A DNA stretch of 64,000 nt, taken from the NCBI GenBank assembly GCA_903866275.1, contig CAIPMU010000002.1, forward strand, positions 124,001 to 188,000, in the 5' to 3' direction. Under the pieces are notes generated by a model that was not told the origin of the DNA, did no database searches, and saw nothing but the letters and a program-made list of their open reading frames with translations. This document shows, in pieces, positions 26,966 to 34,545 of the stretch (positions within the stretch are counted from its first letter, which is position 1; every line of letters starts with the position of its first letter). Source of the stretch: Vampirovibrio chlorellavorus. GTDB taxonomy: Bacteria; Cyanobacteriota; Vampirovibrionia; Vampirovibrionales; Vampirovibrionaceae. The position numbers and the translations under genes are program-made.

Positions 26966-27310
26966 TTAGTTCTCGTTATTTGTTTCCGCTTGAGTCAATA
27001 AATCTTGTCCAACACGGTCGATGTGGTCTTTTAAATTTTCATTCTGCAGACTGGGGTAATGAGTGACATCAAACAAGTAAGGTGTGGGTAGTTCGGCCAA
27101 GGCGCTGAGCAACTGCAGGCTATGATCAACTGGGCCGGAAAATGCCAAATCAATATCGCTGCCGGGGTGGTAGGTGCCCAATGCCCGGGAGCCATAGACT
27201 TTGACCCACTCAACATCAGGATAACGAGCAAAGCAGCTCTGAACCTGGGTGAGCGTTTCCTCGGGGATGCCAAATCGCACGGCTACAGTTTCCCCTGAAA
27301 ATAGGTGCAT
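26966..27310 (-). CDS. mntA: MNT-type nucleotidyltransferase (HepT/MNT antitoxin)
   Basis: 114 residues. The minimal nucleotidyltransferase signature is complete: GSRALGTYHPGSDIDL at 40-55, with metal Asp52 and Asp54. In characterised pairs this protein blocks the HEPN toxin by adding AMP to its active-site tyrosine. Its start overlaps the 3' end of hepT by 28 nt, so the two are translationally coupled. The RFG in its first 15 residues belongs to the normal family start and is not counted with the orphan-protein motif. Confidence 0.88.
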   Translation of the reverse strand: MHLFSGETVAVRFGIPEETLTQVQSCFARYPDVEWVKVYGSRALGTYHPGSDIDLAFSGPVDHSLQLLSALAELPTPYLFDVTHYPSLQNENLKDHIDRVGQDLLTQAETNNEN

Positions 27311-27687
27311 ACCTGCTGTAACGCCGGTTGAAACTGCTGATGGATCAGCTGCACCACTTTGGCCGCTTGGGCGTCATCGTAAGTGTGAGAGGTTTTATTG
27401 CGCGCTTCCAGCATGTCGATCCAGGTTTGCCCGTCCTGAATGAGTTGCGCTTGAAAGGCTTGCCGTATCACATCTCGCGGGAGGGAGGCTTCTTGCGCGC
27501 CTTGAAACTTCAAATAGTCTTTAAGCACCTTCCAGCCTAACTCAATGGAAAACTCAAAGGCTTGAATGGTGGCCATCTCGTAGAGGTGATTGCCAGGCTC
27601 TTGGGCCAAGGCGTTCAATGCCTCATGCAAGCGACCTAGGGCTTTCTGGTAGTTCTCAAACCGTTGTTTCCAGCGAATGTCTTCCAT
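27283..27687 (-). CDS. hepT: HEPN-domain toxin of a HepT/MNT pair
   Basis: 134 residues from ATG 27687, with GGAG and AAGGAAAC upstream; an in-frame start 15 codons earlier is less likely. The HEPN RNase motif R-x4-H-x-Y is intact (Arg96, His101, Tyr103 in RNKTSHTY), so the toxin should be active. It also matches the HI0074-like family of nucleotidyltransferase partners. It is probably autoregulated with the downstream antitoxin gene. Confidence 0.87.
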   Translation of the reverse strand: MEDIRWKQRFENYQKALGRLHEALNALAQEPGNHLYEMATIQAFEFSIELGWKVLKDYLKFQGAQEASLPRDVIRQAFQAQLIQDGQTWIDMLEARNKTSHTYDDAQAAKVVQLIHQQFQPALQQVCTYFQGKL

Positions 27688-27813
27688 GGCTCCAATGTTT
27701 CCTTTGCAGCAAGGTGCTTGAATAGTGCTCAAAGCATAGCATTCATAAGCGTTTAAGGCGATAACAAAACGCGCTTTTGCTGGTTGGGTTGAATTAGGGT
27801 ATTAATCATTTAA

Positions 27814-28149
27814 TTATTTCTTTTTGGTGTGAAATAGCTTTGAAATTAGGGAGATGATACCGACCATTACAAGAGAAAAAACAATCATTGCAATGATGAT
27901 GGCCGTGTAAAATACGATCAAAGTGAAATCCCTTTGTTGTTCCCGCATGGGGCCCACAAAGTCGGCAAGGGGCCATAAAACGCCGAATACTATAAGTAGT
28001 AATAGTATGCCCAATAATGTGGCCCATACGGGCCAGAGCAAAATGACGAGCCCTAAAGCGCCAAAGCTCACTGCTAATTTGGCATTAGTAGTTGTTTTAA
28101 TGGGATCTTTTCGCCCGGCTGGGCCCTCTAGTTCTTCTCTCTCACTCAT
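27814..28149 (-). CDS. Small membrane protein of unknown function
   Basis: 111 residues with three hydrophobic segments. A polar N-terminus of about 25 residues comes first, then FGALGLVILLWPVWATL, a paired LLGILLLLIVFGVLW, and FYTAIIIAMIVFSLVMVGII near the end. The C-terminus is basic (KLFHTKKK). No family is recognised. It lies between the toxin-antitoxin pair and tRNA-Arg and is somewhat AT-rich. Confidence 0.55.
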   Translation of the reverse strand: MSEREELEGPAGRKDPIKTTTNAKLAVSFGALGLVILLWPVWATLLGILLLLIVFGVLWPLADFVGPMREQQRDFTLIVFYTAIIIAMIVFSLVMVGIISLISKLFHTKKK

Positions 28150-28240
28150 TGCCTCAACCCTTTTTAAAATTAAGCAGCAACCAATTGGTGTTTAATGGAT
28201 CGGGGGGAACATCATTTTCTAGTATAACTTTACTTACTAA

Positions 28241-28266
28241 AAAATGACCCGAAAGAGGGTCATTTT
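28241..28266 (-). terminator. Terminator of tRNA-Arg
   Basis: AAAATGACCC and GGGTCATTTT form a 10-bp stem with a 6-nt loop. On the minus strand it is followed by TTTTTT, 11 nt past the tRNA CCA end. Confidence 0.85.
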
Positions 28267-28276
28267 AAAATCTAAA

Positions 28277-28353
28277 TGGTGCGCTCGGAGAGATTCGAAC
28301 TCCCGACCTCATGGTTCGTAGCCATGCACTCTATCCAACTGAGCTACGAGCGC
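28277..28353 (-). tRNA. tRNA-Arg (anticodon ACG)
   Basis: 77-nt cloverleaf on the minus strand. The acceptor GCGCTCG pairs with CGAGCGC; the D arm is AGCTCAGTTGGATAGAGT; the anticodon loop is CTACGAA with anticodon ACG; the T arm contains GTTCGAATC. Discriminator A and an encoded CCA end are present. The A34 is expected to become inosine by TadA. Confidence 0.96.
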
Positions 28354-28357
28354 ACAT

Positions 28358-28385
28358 TTATTAGGAGAAGATTATTCTGCGTCAA
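28358..28385 (-). promoter_or_regulatory. Possible promoter of tRNA-Arg
   Basis: On the minus strand, TTGACG (28385-28380), a 16-nt spacer and TAATAA (28363-28358) lie immediately before the tRNA. The predicted start would fall at or just inside the mature 5' end, which weakens the call. Confidence 0.3.
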
Positions 28386-28642
28386 AGGGCGCGCGGATGC
28401 AAGCCCTTGGCCAGAAATTTTTCAAAAAGCCGTTACATGGGCTGGCATGCCGCTGGGGGAAGGGGCTTTTGCCATGCGCCGGGGCTGGCTCCACGGCACA
28501 GATGGGGCCAAGTGCAGGGCGCTAACATATGCCTTTTTCCCAAAAAGCCCTAGAATAGGAAGAGGGGCCGCGCCATGCAGCGACCCTGCAACAGCGCCCG
28601 AGCCACTGGCTCCGTCGGCGCGGGCAAGAGGTGGAGCAGTAC

Positions 28643-30010
28643 ATGTCGGATTCCGGAAGTTTTCAAAGCCCGTTTCCTGAAGACAAGCTGATAGAGACCC
28701 GCACGCGCATCCGGGAGATTCTCTACAAGACCGACCTGTACAAGTACAAGGGTCGGGTCTCAAAATTGCAGGGCCTGACCGTGGAAGCCACGCTGCCCAA
28801 GCTGAAGATTGGCGATCTGTGCTTCATCGAGAGCATGGACGGCACCCCCAAGGCTGCCGAAGTGGTCGCGTTCAAGGGCGACACCGCCCAAATGCTCCTG
28901 CTTTACGATGGCACGGGGATTTATCAGGGCAGTTGGGTCGCCACTACTGGGGCGGCCATCACCGTGCCCGTCGGGGATTTCCTGCTGGGCCGCCTGATCT
29001 CCCCCCTGGGTGAGCCCATGGACGGTCGCCCGCTGGATCTCAGCAAGGCCAAGTACGTCAACGTGGACGCCTCACCGCCCGACCCCTTGCACCGGCCCAT
29101 TATCAAGCATAAGTTCTCCACCGGGGTGCGCGCCGTGGATGCCCTGCTGACCATGGGCGCGGGGCAGCGCATGGGCCTGTTTGCGGGCTCCGGTGTCGGG
29201 AAATCGACCATGCTGGGCATGATTGCCCGGAACTCGGAGGCCGACGTGAACGTGGTGGCGCTCATTGGCGAGCGGGGCCGGGAGGTCAAGGAGTTCATGG
29301 AGAATAGTCTGGGCGAAGAGGGCATGAAGCGCTCGGTTTTGGTCTGCGCCACCGGCGATCAACCGCCCCTGCTGCGGATGAAATGCCTGCTGACCGCCAC
29401 CGCCGTCTGTGAATACTTCCGGGATCAGGGCAAGAAAGTCTTCTTGATGACTGATACCGTGACCCGGTGCGCCATGTCCGGCCGCGAGGTGGGCCTGGCC
29501 ATTGGTGAGCCACCCACCATGAAGGGCTACCCGCCCTCGATCTTCTCCTGGCTGCAAAAGGTGCTGGAGCGCTCCGGGGCCACCGAAGAGGGCTCCATCA
29601 CGGCCCTCTATACCGTGCTGATGGAAGGCGACGACACCAACGACCCCGTGGTTGATACTGTGCGGGGGATCATCGACGGTCACATCTTCCTGAAGCGCAA
29701 GATTGCCGCCCAGAACCGCTTCCCTGCCATTGACGTGCTGGACAGCGTGAGCCGTCTTTTTACCGAGATTTGCGACCCCGAGCACATGCAGGCAGCCGCC
29801 AAAATGCGCGAGCTGATGGCCGTCTATCAGGATGCCCGCGATCTCATTGATGTGGGCGCTTATGAACACGGCTCCAATCCCAAGATCGACATGTCCATCC
29901 GCATGATGCCGGAAATTGACCAGTTCCTGCGCCAGTCCGTCAAAGATCTGGTGAACATGGACACCACCATTGCCAGCCTGAAAGACATGATGGGCGACGT
30001 GCGCTTTTAA
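28643..30010 (+). CDS. fliI: Flagellar export ATPase FliI
   Basis: 455 residues, an F1-beta-like hexameric ATPase that powers export through the flagellar type III apparatus at the membrane. Walker A is AGSGVGKS and the ALIGERGREVKEF block follows. The stretch GLAIGEPPTMKGYPPSIF favours FliI over virulence-type YscN/SctN. The start is ATG 28643 after GGTGGAG. It is alone: no fliH, fliJ, fliF or fliG flank it, so flagellar genes are scattered in this genome. The coding region is more GC-rich than its neighbours. Confidence 0.9.
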   Translation: MSDSGSFQSPFPEDKLIETRTRIREILYKTDLYKYKGRVSKLQGLTVEATLPKLKIGDLCFIESMDGTPKAAEVVAFKGDTAQMLLLYDGTGIYQGSWVATTGAAITVPVGDFLLGRLISPLGEPMDGRPLDLSKAKYVNVDASPPDPLHRPIIKHKFSTGVRAVDALLTMGAGQRMGLFAGSGVGKSTMLGMIARNSEADVNVVALIGERGREVKEFMENSLGEEGMKRSVLVCATGDQPPLLRMKCLLTATAVCEYFRDQGKKVFLMTDTVTRCAMSGREVGLAIGEPPTMKGYPPSIFSWLQKVLERSGATEEGSITALYTVLMEGDDTNDPVVDTVRGIIDGHIFLKRKIAAQNRFPAIDVLDSVSRLFTEICDPEHMQAAAKMRELMAVYQDARDLIDVGAYEHGSNPKIDMSIRMMPEIDQFLRQSVKDLVNMDTTIASLKDMMGDVRF

Positions 30011-30058
30011 GCGCGTTTAGCCTGGCGGGTAATCAGCATCCAGTCGGCGGCGGAGCCT

Positions 30059-31642
30059 TTAATACGGCGTGTCGCAGAACTCGATGTTGGGATTTTTCTC
30101 TTTCATGTAGTTCATAGCCCACTCGCCTTTAATCAGGGCCACGACGCGGCCGTCCGCGTCTTCGGCCTTGCGGGCGTTCACAATCCATTCCGCCTGATCA
30201 ATCGCCTCGGGGGGCGCAGCCAGCCAGCGCGCGTGGGTGTATTCGGTCAGGTGTTCTATTTGGGTTTCCACGTTGTATTCGCTTTGCAGGCGGTACTGCA
30301 CCACTTCAAATTGCAAACGGCCTACGGCGGCTAAAATGGGGTTGCGCTGCCCGGAATCCTGGAAGTACATGACCTGAATCGCGCCCTCTTGCCGGAGCTG
30401 GTCGATGCCCTTCTGGAATTGCTTGTACTTGGAGGGGTTGGGGTTGCGCAGCAGGGCAAAACACTCGGGGGCAAAGCAGGGGATGGGTTCAAACTCAAAC
30501 GCTTGCCCCACGCACAGCGTATCGCCAATGGCGAACTGATCGTTGCTGCTCAGGCCCACGATATCGCCTGCGTAAGCTTCGTTGACTGTTTCCCGGTCTT
30601 GCCCAAACAGGCGGTGCGAGTGCGACAACCGGATCATCTTGCCCGTGCGCGGGTGCTTCACCTGCATGTCTCGGGCGAACTGACCCGAGCAAATCCGCAT
30701 AAATGCGATGCGATCCCGGTGCTGGGGATCCATATTGGCCTGAATCTTGAAGATAAAGCCGGAAAAATGATCGTCTGCCGGATCAATCGGCCCGTGATCG
30801 CTTTTGCGCGCGCTCGGGGCCGGGGCCAACGCTAAGAATTGCGCCAGAAACAGCTCAATCCCGAAGTTATTGGCCGCGCTCCCAAAAAACACCGGCGTCA
30901 TCAGACCGGCCTGATAGAACGCTTCCGAGAACTCTTCGCCGGCCATGTCCAGAATTTCAATCTCTTCCACCAGCTGGTTGTAGGTGGATTCCGGCATCAT
31001 GGCCTTGACCGAGGGATCATGTACATCGCCCACGGAGACCGGGGCCTTGTACTTGCCGTGATCCGTGCGCTCAAAGGTGTGTAGCTTATTCTCGCGCCGG
31101 TCGTAGACCCCTTTGAAAGTGTCTCCCATCCCGATGGGCCAGTTAAAGGCGTAAGTTTTAATATCAAACAGGCGTTCCACTTCATCCAGCAGTTCCAGTG
31201 GTTCGCGGCCGGGGCGATCCAGCTTGTTGATGAACGTGACCACCGGGATGCCCCGGCGTTTGCACACCTGATACAGCTTCTTAGTCTGGGTTTCTACCCC
31301 TTTGGCATTGTCCAGTAGCATAATCACGCTGTCGGCGGCCATGAGGGTGCGGTAGGTGTCCTCGCTGAAGTCCTGGTGACCGGGGGTGTCCAGCAGATTG
31401 ATGTGAAAGCCGTTGTACTCAAAGTTCAGCACGGTCGAAGTAATTGAAATCCCGCGCTGGCGCTCCAAGGCCATCCAGTCGGAGGTGGCTTGGCGTTGCT
31501 GCTTCTTGGCTGCCACGGATCCCGCCAGGTTCAAAGCGCCCCCGTAAAGCAACAGCTTCTCGGTGAGGGTTGTTTTCCCGGCATCGGGGTGGGAGATAAT
31601 GGCGAACGTGCGTCGCTGCTGGACTTGGGGGGCAAAGGTCAT
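30059..31642 (-). CDS. prfC: Peptide chain release factor 3
   Basis: 527-residue translational GTPase that removes RF1/RF2 from the ribosome after termination. G1 is SHPDAGKTTLTEKLL, G3 is DTPGHQDFSEDTYRT and G4 is NKLDR. The C-terminal part carries the RF3-specific blocks AAVGRLQFEVVQYRLQSEY and LTEYTHARWL. It is convergent with fliI, with 48 nt and no hairpin between the stops. Confidence 0.97.
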   Translation of the reverse strand: MTFAPQVQQRRTFAIISHPDAGKTTLTEKLLLYGGALNLAGSVAAKKQQRQATSDWMALERQRGISITSTVLNFEYNGFHINLLDTPGHQDFSEDTYRTLMAADSVIMLLDNAKGVETQTKKLYQVCKRRGIPVVTFINKLDRPGREPLELLDEVERLFDIKTYAFNWPIGMGDTFKGVYDRRENKLHTFERTDHGKYKAPVSVGDVHDPSVKAMMPESTYNQLVEEIEILDMAGEEFSEAFYQAGLMTPVFFGSAANNFGIELFLAQFLALAPAPSARKSDHGPIDPADDHFSGFIFKIQANMDPQHRDRIAFMRICSGQFARDMQVKHPRTGKMIRLSHSHRLFGQDRETVNEAYAGDIVGLSSNDQFAIGDTLCVGQAFEFEPIPCFAPECFALLRNPNPSKYKQFQKGIDQLRQEGAIQVMYFQDSGQRNPILAAVGRLQFEVVQYRLQSEYNVETQIEHLTEYTHARWLAAPPEAIDQAEWIVNARKAEDADGRVVALIKGEWAMNYMKEKNPNIEFCDTPY

Positions 31643-31803
31643 GGCGATGGGTTGGGTCTGGGGCTTTCAGGGCGGGTAACGAGAGCCCATCTTAGCACGG
31701 ACTTTTGGGGGTGAAAATGCGCTTCTGCTGATGGTGGTGTCAAATCAGCCCTTTGAAAAGACGGGTATGAAACCCCCGGGTTGTAACAGCTCCGTTACAA
31801 AAT

Positions 31804-31831
31804 TAAAGTTTTGCCGTTCTAAAGCCGATGT
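31804..31831 (+). promoter_or_regulatory. Near-consensus sigma-28 (FliA) promoter
   Basis: TAAAGTTT at 31804-31811, a 12-nt spacer and GCCGATGT at 31824-31831, against the enterobacterial consensus TAAAGTTT-N11-GCCGATAA. All eight -35 bases and six of eight -10 bases match, with one extra spacer base. It is 47 nt upstream of the GTG start of the next gene. Confidence 0.7.
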
Positions 31832-31878
31832 ATGGATAGAGTATTCAGCCGTGATTCAGCGTAGAAGGACACGATACA

Positions 31879-32208
31879 GTGGGTTTAGCTGCCAGCCAGG
31901 CCAGATTTTTAGCCTTGACTGCCCGAAAGAGTGACTTGGAACTCACCGGGCAACAGATTAACCAGTCACGGATGCAGTTGGCCAATGTGACGAACAATCT
32001 GTTTAACCTGACCACCAATCTGGAGCCGGACTCGGCTGCGGCTGTTCAGATTCAGACCCGAATCAATGCCATGCAGAGCCTGGATAAATCGCTGGAGTTG
32101 CAATTGCGCCGGGTAGACACCCAACAACAGGCGGTTCAAACCGAAATTGACGCCGTGCAAAAGGTCATCGACAAGAACATTGATATGTCCTTTAAAACGT
32201 TCGGGTAA
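31879..32208 (+). CDS. Small coiled-coil protein of the MGLAASQARFL type, likely sigma-28 controlled
   Basis: 109 residues, GTG start with AAGGA upstream. It opens MGLAASQARFLALTARK and continues with Gln/Asn/Leu heptad-like stretches (LELTGQQINQSRMQLANV, LDKSLELQLRRVDTQQQAV). This predicts a helical, coiled-coil protein without a signal peptide. I recall similar starts in hypothetical proteins from Melainabacteria and related phyla, but the function is unknown. The sigma-28 promoter ties it to the late flagellar regulon, perhaps as an export chaperone, filament-associated protein or assembly factor. Confidence 0.75.
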   Translation: MGLAASQARFLALTARKSDLELTGQQINQSRMQLANVTNNLFNLTTNLEPDSAAAVQIQTRINAMQSLDKSLELQLRRVDTQQQAVQTEIDAVQKVIDKNIDMSFKTFG

Positions 32209-32864
32209 CGAATGACCCATAGGATTGCTAAATATACTGCTCACTGGGGCAATGTGGGTGAGGTCTAATTCGGGGGATGTAGGAACTGGAAAAAAACTTT
32301 CACCAGCGGGTTTAGGTCGTTGAGTTAATGAAGGTGATATGCATGTTTGATATATTAAAAATATCCAATAGGCTGTCTTCCTCAACGACTCAACCATTCA
32401 AAGCCCTGCACCTCACGGTCAGGGCTTTTTTTTGCTCATGTTGTGGGACAGGATAGATACCAAAAAATAAAGCTTCCCAGCGAGTTTGTGGCAAGGTTTA
32501 TATGCTGGGAAGCAGAATCTGGTTCACGATTGATATGTATTTGTGAGTTAAGAAATGACTAAAACTGTAGGGGATTAGGGGGTTGAAAGGGTCAAGCTAA
32601 ATGACGGATTGAGCGTGGGGTTGCTTGAAGTGAATCCTCAGGCAGAGCGATCTCAGAACAGGCCAGTAGCTTATTTTTAAGTTTAGCGGATGCATATTGA
32701 GTTTAACGTTTCAGTTCTGTAAGAAATGATGCTTGGGGAATATCGGTATCGCGGTCTGGCTGGCAATGTAATTGTTTACACCATAAAATGACTCTTTCAA
32801 CTTGCCGAGATCGCGCTAAATCGGATGGGGTGGAATTATTAGACCGGACAAATGTAACCTGGTT
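32209..32864. other. 656-nt region without a recognised gene
   Basis: It contains a terminator at 32400-32433 and an inverted repeat, GCTTCCCAGC (32472-32481) with GCTGGGAAGC (32504-32513), around a 22-nt loop. The rest is stop-rich in all frames. A short minus-strand frame overlapping the previous gene lacks support. It could hold a small RNA or a decayed gene. Confidence 0.5.
32400..32433 (+). terminator. Terminator downstream of the sigma-28 gene
   Basis: AAAGCCCTG and CAGGGCTTT pair, extended by ACC/GGT, and a run of eight T follows. It lies 190 nt after the stop of the small protein, so the transcript would have a long 3' tail or a second promoter lies between. Confidence 0.85.
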
Positions 32865-34130
32865 TTAGTGTTTGATTAAATTTAAAATTAATGTAATGCC
32901 TGCAAGGGCCATCAGGATTGTAATCAGCCATCCCAGTGTATTGGACAGTGTTCGGTTCTGTTGTTGACGCATAATTTGGGGATTGTTGGCAATGAGTAAA
33001 ATGAGCGCCATCAGGGGTGGGGCACATAGACCATTCAAAATGGCCGTGTAATACAACAGTTTAAATGGCGGCAGATGGGTAAAATGAATACAAAATCCAG
33101 CCAGGGTTGCTGCCGTAATGATTCCGTAAAAGCCAAGTGCGCTTTTGGGCTTTTTATAGAGTCCGTTTGGCCAGGCGAAGGTTTCAGAAAGGGCATAGGC
33201 GGCTGATCCGGCCAGTACGGGGACTGCGAGCAGGCCGGTCCCTAAAATGCCAATGGAGAACAGGGCAAATGCTCCTTCTCCCGCAATGGGGCGAAGTGCC
33301 TGGGCGGCTTCGGCAGCGGTGTTAATCTGGGTGAGGCCTTTGGCCCCCAGGGTGGATGCGGTGGTGACAATGATAAAGAACATGATGAGCTGTGAAAAAA
33401 ACATCCCACCGGCGGTATCCCACTGCATGTCCTGAATATCCGCTGGTGCGAAGCGGGGGTGTCCTTGCCCCATGTCGCTTAATCGGCCTTCTTCAACCGC
33501 TTGTTCAACTTCTTCGCTGGTTTGCCAGAAAAACAGATAGGGGGAAATGGTCGTACCCAGTAAGCCCACCAAATTCATCAGGTAAGCGGGATTCAATGAT
33601 AGTTGGGGGATGAGTGTATCGTGCAGGATGTGTTTCCAGTCCTGATGCACGACCAGAGCGGTGATGATATAGGCAAACAGCGATAAGGTCAGGACTTTCA
33701 GGAATTTGGAGTAGCTTTGGTAAGGTATAAAAACCTGTAAACCGATCGATAGAAGCGTTATACCAATCAGGCAGGGAAGGATGGGCCAGCCAAACAGCAG
33801 GCGTCCGGTTTCGGCCATGGCGCCGAGATCCGCCCCAATGTTGACTGTGTTGGCGACGAACAGGATCAGGACGGCGCCATACAAAATCGGCGCCGGGTAA
33901 TGGGCTTTGATGGTTTGAGCCAGTCCCTTGCCGGTCACCAGACCAATGCGGCCACACATCTCCTGAATGATGGTCATAAAGGGAAAGAAAAACAGGGCGG
34001 TCCACAGTTGAGAATAACCCCATTGCGCCCCGGTCTGGGAGTAGGTGGCGATCCCGGACGGGTCATCATCGGATGCCCCGGTGATAAAGCCGGGACCCAG
34101 AATCTTGAGCAGTCGTTTAAATGCAGACAT
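32865..34130 (-). CDS. Nramp-related metal ion transporter with non-canonical site
   Basis: 421 residues with about eleven hydrophobic segments; inner-membrane, proton-coupled metal uptake family. In helix 1 the usual DPGN motif reads DPSG (GASDDDPSGIATYSQTGA). In helix 6 the usual MPH reads SPY (TTISPYLFFWQTSEE), so the methionine that selects Mn/Fe-type ions is missing. This resembles divergent Nramp branches that carry other ions such as Mg2+. The start is ATG 34130 after GAGGGA; upstream in-frame starts lack one. Confidence 0.85.
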   Translation of the reverse strand: MSAFKRLLKILGPGFITGASDDDPSGIATYSQTGAQWGYSQLWTALFFFPFMTIIQEMCGRIGLVTGKGLAQTIKAHYPAPILYGAVLILFVANTVNIGADLGAMAETGRLLFGWPILPCLIGITLLSIGLQVFIPYQSYSKFLKVLTLSLFAYIITALVVHQDWKHILHDTLIPQLSLNPAYLMNLVGLLGTTISPYLFFWQTSEEVEQAVEEGRLSDMGQGHPRFAPADIQDMQWDTAGGMFFSQLIMFFIIVTTASTLGAKGLTQINTAAEAAQALRPIAGEGAFALFSIGILGTGLLAVPVLAGSAAYALSETFAWPNGLYKKPKSALGFYGIITAATLAGFCIHFTHLPPFKLLYYTAILNGLCAPPLMALILLIANNPQIMRQQQNRTLSNTLGWLITILMALAGITLILNLIKH

Positions 34131-34239
34131 CAGCCCGTCCCTCTGCCACATGCTAGCAGAGCGGGCCACCTTTCGTAAGGCTCTGTTGGCGGATAGTCAG
34201 GGCTTTCTGTAAAACAGCAGCGCAAACACGAGAAATGCA

Positions 34240-34272
34240 AAAAACCCTTCGGCTGAATGCTGAAGGGTTTTT
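34240..34272 (-). terminator. Terminator of tRNA-Gln
   Basis: AAAAACCCTTC and GAAGGGTTTTT form an 11-bp stem around an 11-nt loop; on the minus strand a T run follows, shortly after the tRNA 3' end. Confidence 0.85.
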
Positions 34273-34280
34273 AAAAGAAG

Positions 34281-34352
34281 CTGGGGCGAAAGGATTCGAA
34301 CCTCTGAATGCCTGGACCAAAACCAGGTGCCTTACCGCTTGGCGACGCCCCA
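34281..34352 (-). tRNA. tRNA-Gln (anticodon TTG)
   Basis: 72-nt cloverleaf. The acceptor TGGGGCG pairs with CGCCCCA, discriminator G. The anticodon arm CCTGG-TTTTGGT-CCAGG gives TTG, and the T arm has GTTCGAATC. The CCA end is not encoded (CTT follows), so it depends on a tRNA nucleotidyltransferase, a candidate for which lies at 55281-56732. Confidence 0.96.
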
Positions 34353-34382
34353 TTATGTAAGGTCTGCCTTGAAAGTTTTTAT

Positions 34383-34411
34383 ATTCTATCGGGGGGGAGT
34401 TCTGGAATCAA
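34383..34411 (-). promoter_or_regulatory. Promoter of tRNA-Gln
   Basis: On the minus strand, TTGATT (34411-34406), a 17-nt spacer and TAGAAT (34388-34383). The predicted start lies about 20-25 nt before the tRNA 5' end, a normal leader. Confidence 0.6.
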
Positions 34412-34545
34412 GTGCCTTTAACGAATTTGATCCATTTTTTTCAGGAAATGGGCAGGAAAGGCAGAAGTCAGCCTGTTGGGTAGCATGAGACTGACCGGGA
34501 TACCCTGCTTTTCAGGATGATGCCGTACACCGTGCCACTCTGCCA

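Noticed and set aside
26966-27310. RFG word near the MNT antitoxin start counted as the orphan-protein tag
   Set aside because: F-G followed by a Pro-Glu-Glu helix is the normal start of this nucleotidyltransferase family.
28643-30010. FliI read as a virulence-type YscN/SctN ATPase
   Set aside because: The GLAIGEPPTMKGYPPS block and the presence of fliA and a sigma-28 promoter favour the flagellar form; no other injectisome genes are seen.
31966-32397. Minus-strand frame with an YidD-like word (YQTCISPSL)
   Set aside because: It overlaps the well-supported sigma-28 gene, lacks the Cys pattern of YidD and has no ribosome site.
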